A DNA stretch of 64,000 nt from a bacterium (GTDB lineage: Bacteria > Auribacterota > UBA3054), in assembly GCA_017557885.1 (NCBI GenBank), contig JAFYXV010000003.1:1-64000 (forward strand). Reading direction: 5' to 3'. Shown here in pieces: positions 61,730-64,000 of this stretch. Numbering within the stretch: the first letter of the stretch is position 1; every line of letters begins with the position of its first letter. The translations under genes were made by a program, and so were the position numbers. Below the pieces are notes generated by a model, which was not told the origin of the DNA, searched no databases, and saw only the letters and a list, made by a program, of their open reading frames with translations.

Positions 61730-64000
61730 ATGAAAAAAGCACTCTGGTTCAGCTCCCTGCTGGCTGTTTTCGCCGCAATATCTTTCGCGACTCCTCCGAA
61801 GGACATTCTGACCGTTGACCTGACTTGTCAGACTCCTCCCACCATTACGGGCGGGTACGAAAGGAACATCACCAAGCTTCAGGATTCCGACCTGCCCAAA
61901 CAGATAGAAGCGCTGGAAGTGGGGGACACAATATTCTTCAATTCCCCGGACGGCGTTTTCACGGGAAAATGCACGGTGGCTTACCGCGACATCAACTTGG
62001 TGGAAGTCAGGGCCGGCTATTTCCAGCCCCGCAACAACGGCTACAACGAGATCTGGCGTTTCACTTACGACAAGGACCAGATGTTGGGGCAGGTGGACTA
62101 CACTTACCTGAACCACGAGTACGCTATTCTCTATTCCGATATGACGGGACTCATGGCGCTGGAACCGAACACCAAAAACTTCACTTGCGGCGGCTGCGAC
62201 GGTCCCATCGACGACATTATCGCCCGCGACGGCGTGCAGCAGATAATGAGCAAGGTCGAGGCCGAACAATACTACACCAACGACTGGCAGTGCGACGAGT
62301 ATGTGACGCAGAACTACATGATCGTCTATACCAAGGAAGCTATGGAAGAGGCGAAGTCCAGAGGCGGCATCAACAACGTCTTGGCCCAGGGCATCGTTCT
62401 GGGAACGCTGGTACTTAGCAACAGCCACGTGAGGTCCTGCTTCAACCTCGTGCATTCCCAGCTCGTCGATTATTACAATCCTGTCGGCGAGATCTGCAAT
62501 TCCAGTTTGGCCTTAAGCAGCCTGTGCAACTCCAGGAACGGCCTTGAACAGATCGAGCAGCTGAGAGCCCGCTACGGCGCCGACATGTGCTCCATCGCCG
62601 TTCTGATGCCGACCTACACCGGCCTTGCCTACGTCTCTGGCGGCGTCAGCGGCAGCGAGAGTTCCGCCAACAACTGCATGGACGTGAACTTCGTCAACAC
62701 CACCGGCTGGATCCACGAGGACGGCCACAACATGGGCGGCCAGCACTATGACGAGACCGGAACCAGCGGCGGCGGCCTCTTCGGCCACAGCCACGGCTGC
62801 CACAACACGCCTCCCGGGGCGCCCATGGAGTACGGTTCTATCATGGCCAGATCCAACGGCATTTTCAACTATTACAGCTCCACAAATATTTACTACGACG
62901 GCGTTCCCATCTCCACTAACCTGAAATGCCAGGTGGCCCTGACCTGGGAGAAGACGCGCCGCTATGCCGCGCGCTACCGCTCCGTTCCGTACCATGCGGC
63001 GGGAGACATGCTTTTGCATGAGAGCTTCAATTATCCTATAGGCAGCGGCTTGATGTTTGCGGAAGGAGGCTGCGGTTTCGCTTCCCCCTGGTACGCGTGT
63101 CTTTCCAACATTTTCTTCATTCAGGACAGAGACTTGGGCGACGACTCCGCCATGCACGAAGGCGGAAGCTTGAGGATCTGCAACGAAGGCAATGAAACAG
63201 CCACCACCAGGCGTTTCATCAACTGGATGAAATATAGTCCCGCCTCCCTTACCACGCTTGCTGGGCAGGATATCTGGCTATCAGTCTGGGCCGACATGGA
63301 CGAATCGTCCGACAGTTACGGCTACGGCGGTTTCAAGCTCGGCGGTTCCTATGAATGCTTCTCTTTCTACAGGGACGGCGAGGTGAACGTGTTTGACTTC
63401 GGCACCGGCTACAAGCACGAATTCGGCACCCCCGCCCACTATCTCGCTCACTGCACGATAACGACCAACGACGCGGGCTACGCCTACACTGACATCTATA
63501 TGTGGGTGAACCCGGATATGAGCAGCGAACCAGTTGAGAGCGACGCGGTCTTCCACAAATACGGTTACTCTTACTGGGGCTACAACTTCTCCAGTTTGTA
63601 TCTTTACGCTCCTCCGGGCTTCAAGGGAACCTTCGACGAATTCTGCCTGGGCTACACCTTCGACTCCGTCAAAAACAGGGCCGTGCCTTACGGCTTTGTC
63701 AGCATGAACGGCGACGACAAGATCAGACTCCGCTGGCGCAACACCACGAAAGGCAACGTCACGCTTTGGCGCAACACGGTGGAAGATCTTGCGACTGCCG
63801 AAAAACTGAGGGAAGGGGACAGCATCTTCCAGGCTTATGACGATTCCGCTGCGACTCCCGGCCAAACTTACTATTACTGGCTGACCGGCGATTTCCCGAC
63901 TCCCGAGCCCCGCAAAGCCGTCAGGGGCATCCCCGACGTCAGCGCGGAATGCAACGGCGAATACACGATCGGCCAGGGACAGCCGGCGCATCTTTCAGCC
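61730..64000 (+). CDS. Secreted metzincin metalloprotease (C), 3' end cut by window
   Basis: 757 residues are visible and the frame is open at the window end. Signal MKKALWFSSLLAVFAAISFA, prodomain with DINLVEVRAGYFQPRNNGY, zinc motif HEDGHNMGGQH (H329, H333, H339), CHNTPPGAP and Met-turn SIMARSNG, then a lectin-like region and the beginning of the PKD-like CNGEYTIGQGQ repeat. DNA and protein similarity to B is high throughout, so it arose by duplication. From its relatives, a PEP-CTERM end is expected beyond 64000. Confidence 0.85.
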   Translation, partial: MKKALWFSSLLAVFAAISFATPPKDILTVDLTCQTPPTITGGYERNITKLQDSDLPKQIEALEVGDTIFFNSPDGVFTGKCTVAYRDINLVEVRAGYFQPRNNGYNEIWRFTYDKDQMLGQVDYTYLNHEYAILYSDMTGLMALEPNTKNFTCGGCDGPIDDIIARDGVQQIMSKVEAEQYYTNDWQCDEYVTQNYMIVYTKEAMEEAKSRGGINNVLAQGIVLGTLVLSNSHVRSCFNLVHSQLVDYYNPVGEICNSSLALSSLCNSRNGLEQIEQLRARYGADMCSIAVLMPTYTGLAYVSGGVSGSESSANNCMDVNFVNTTGWIHEDGHNMGGQHYDETGTSGGGLFGHSHGCHNTPPGAPMEYGSIMARSNGIFNYYSSTNIYYDGVPISTNLKCQVALTWEKTRRYAARYRSVPYHAAGDMLLHESFNYPIGSGLMFAEGGCGFASPWYACLSNIFFIQDRDLGDDSAMHEGGSLRICNEGNETATTRRFINWMKYSPASLTTLAGQDIWLSVWADMDESSDSYGYGGFKLGGSYECFSFYRDGEVNVFDFGTGYKHEFGTPAHYLAHCTITTNDAGYAYTDIYMWVNPDMSSEPVESDAVFHKYGYSYWGYNFSSLYLYAPPGFKGTFDEFCLGYTFDSVKNRAVPYGFVSMNGDDKIRLRWRNTTKGNVTLWRNTVEDLATAEKLREGDSIFQAYDDSAATPGQTYYYWLTGDFPTPEPRKAVRGIPDVSAECNGEYTIGQGQPAHLSA

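Noticed and set aside
50031-64000. Exosortase or sortase gene for the PEP-CTERM proteins
   Set aside because: No multi-pass protein with exosortase character is encoded here; it must lie elsewhere.

Overview
The window is 64 kb of dense, GC-rich Gram-negative bacterial chromosome. Kdo synthesis genes (kdsB, kdsA, kdsD, kdsC) and LPS transport genes (lptC, two lptA-like genes, lptB, an lptE-like lipoprotein) show an outer membrane. Three proteins end in PEP-CTERM sorting signals, there is a type III glutamine synthetase, and there is a GldF/GldG/DUF4340-type ABC cluster. Together these suggest the PVC superphylum (Lentisphaerota, Kiritimatiellota or Verrucomicrobiota). This is inference: no rRNA is present to settle it.

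Layout. 1-4328 (+): a cut GNAT acyltransferase and an OleC-like AMP-ligase with very CGC-rich codon use, then a promoter, a male-sterility/thioester-reductase-like SDR and a lipoprotein. 4354-7071 (+): RNase G, an FmdB zinc ribbon and a lone hisF. 7153-8334 (-): a double Nudix protein (RppH-like plus a plant-NUDX14-like half). 8429-18558 (+): an eight-gene operon with an ABC ATPase, permease, GldG-like and DUF4340 proteins, then a 984-residue secreted protein and three small envelope proteins. 18609-24989 (-): homoserine dehydrogenase; then glutamine synthetase III, DJ-1, PfkB kinase and TolB. 25162-25845 (+): sfsA. 25914-37837 (-): a likely nine-gene run rpsO-pnp-dut-two tailed secreted paralogues-L,D-transpeptidase-accA-uvrA-mreB. 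38193-48201 (+): tRNA-Arg(CCT), then outer-membrane biogenesis: TPR proteins, lptE-like, rpmB, kdsB-kdsA-kdsD-kdsC, lptC-lptA-lptA-lptB. 48264-49865 (+): a GH110-like beta-helix protein. 50031-64000 (+): three very large paralogous secreted metzincin metalloproteases, with a GLUG-repeat protein and a secreted esterase between the second and third. Two of the proteases and the GLUG protein end in PEP-CTERM signals; the third protease runs off the window.

How it fits together. Much of the window builds the envelope (Kdo/LPS export, BamD-like and YfgM-like TPR proteins, TolB, MreB, L,D-transpeptidase, AccA). A second theme is RNA turnover (RNase G, RppH-like Nudix, PNPase). The last 14 kb is an accessory locus that looks like a surface-displayed proteolytic system using exosortase sorting; no exosortase gene lies in the window.

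Most notable signals: the metzincin/PEP-CTERM array; a UvrA with the insertion domain cleanly missing; the double-Nudix fusion; a tRNA gene enclosed by a long inverted repeat; pseudoknot-capable RNA upstream of rpsO and a strong hairpin before pnp; a recurring extended -10 promoter; and apparently leaderless starts.
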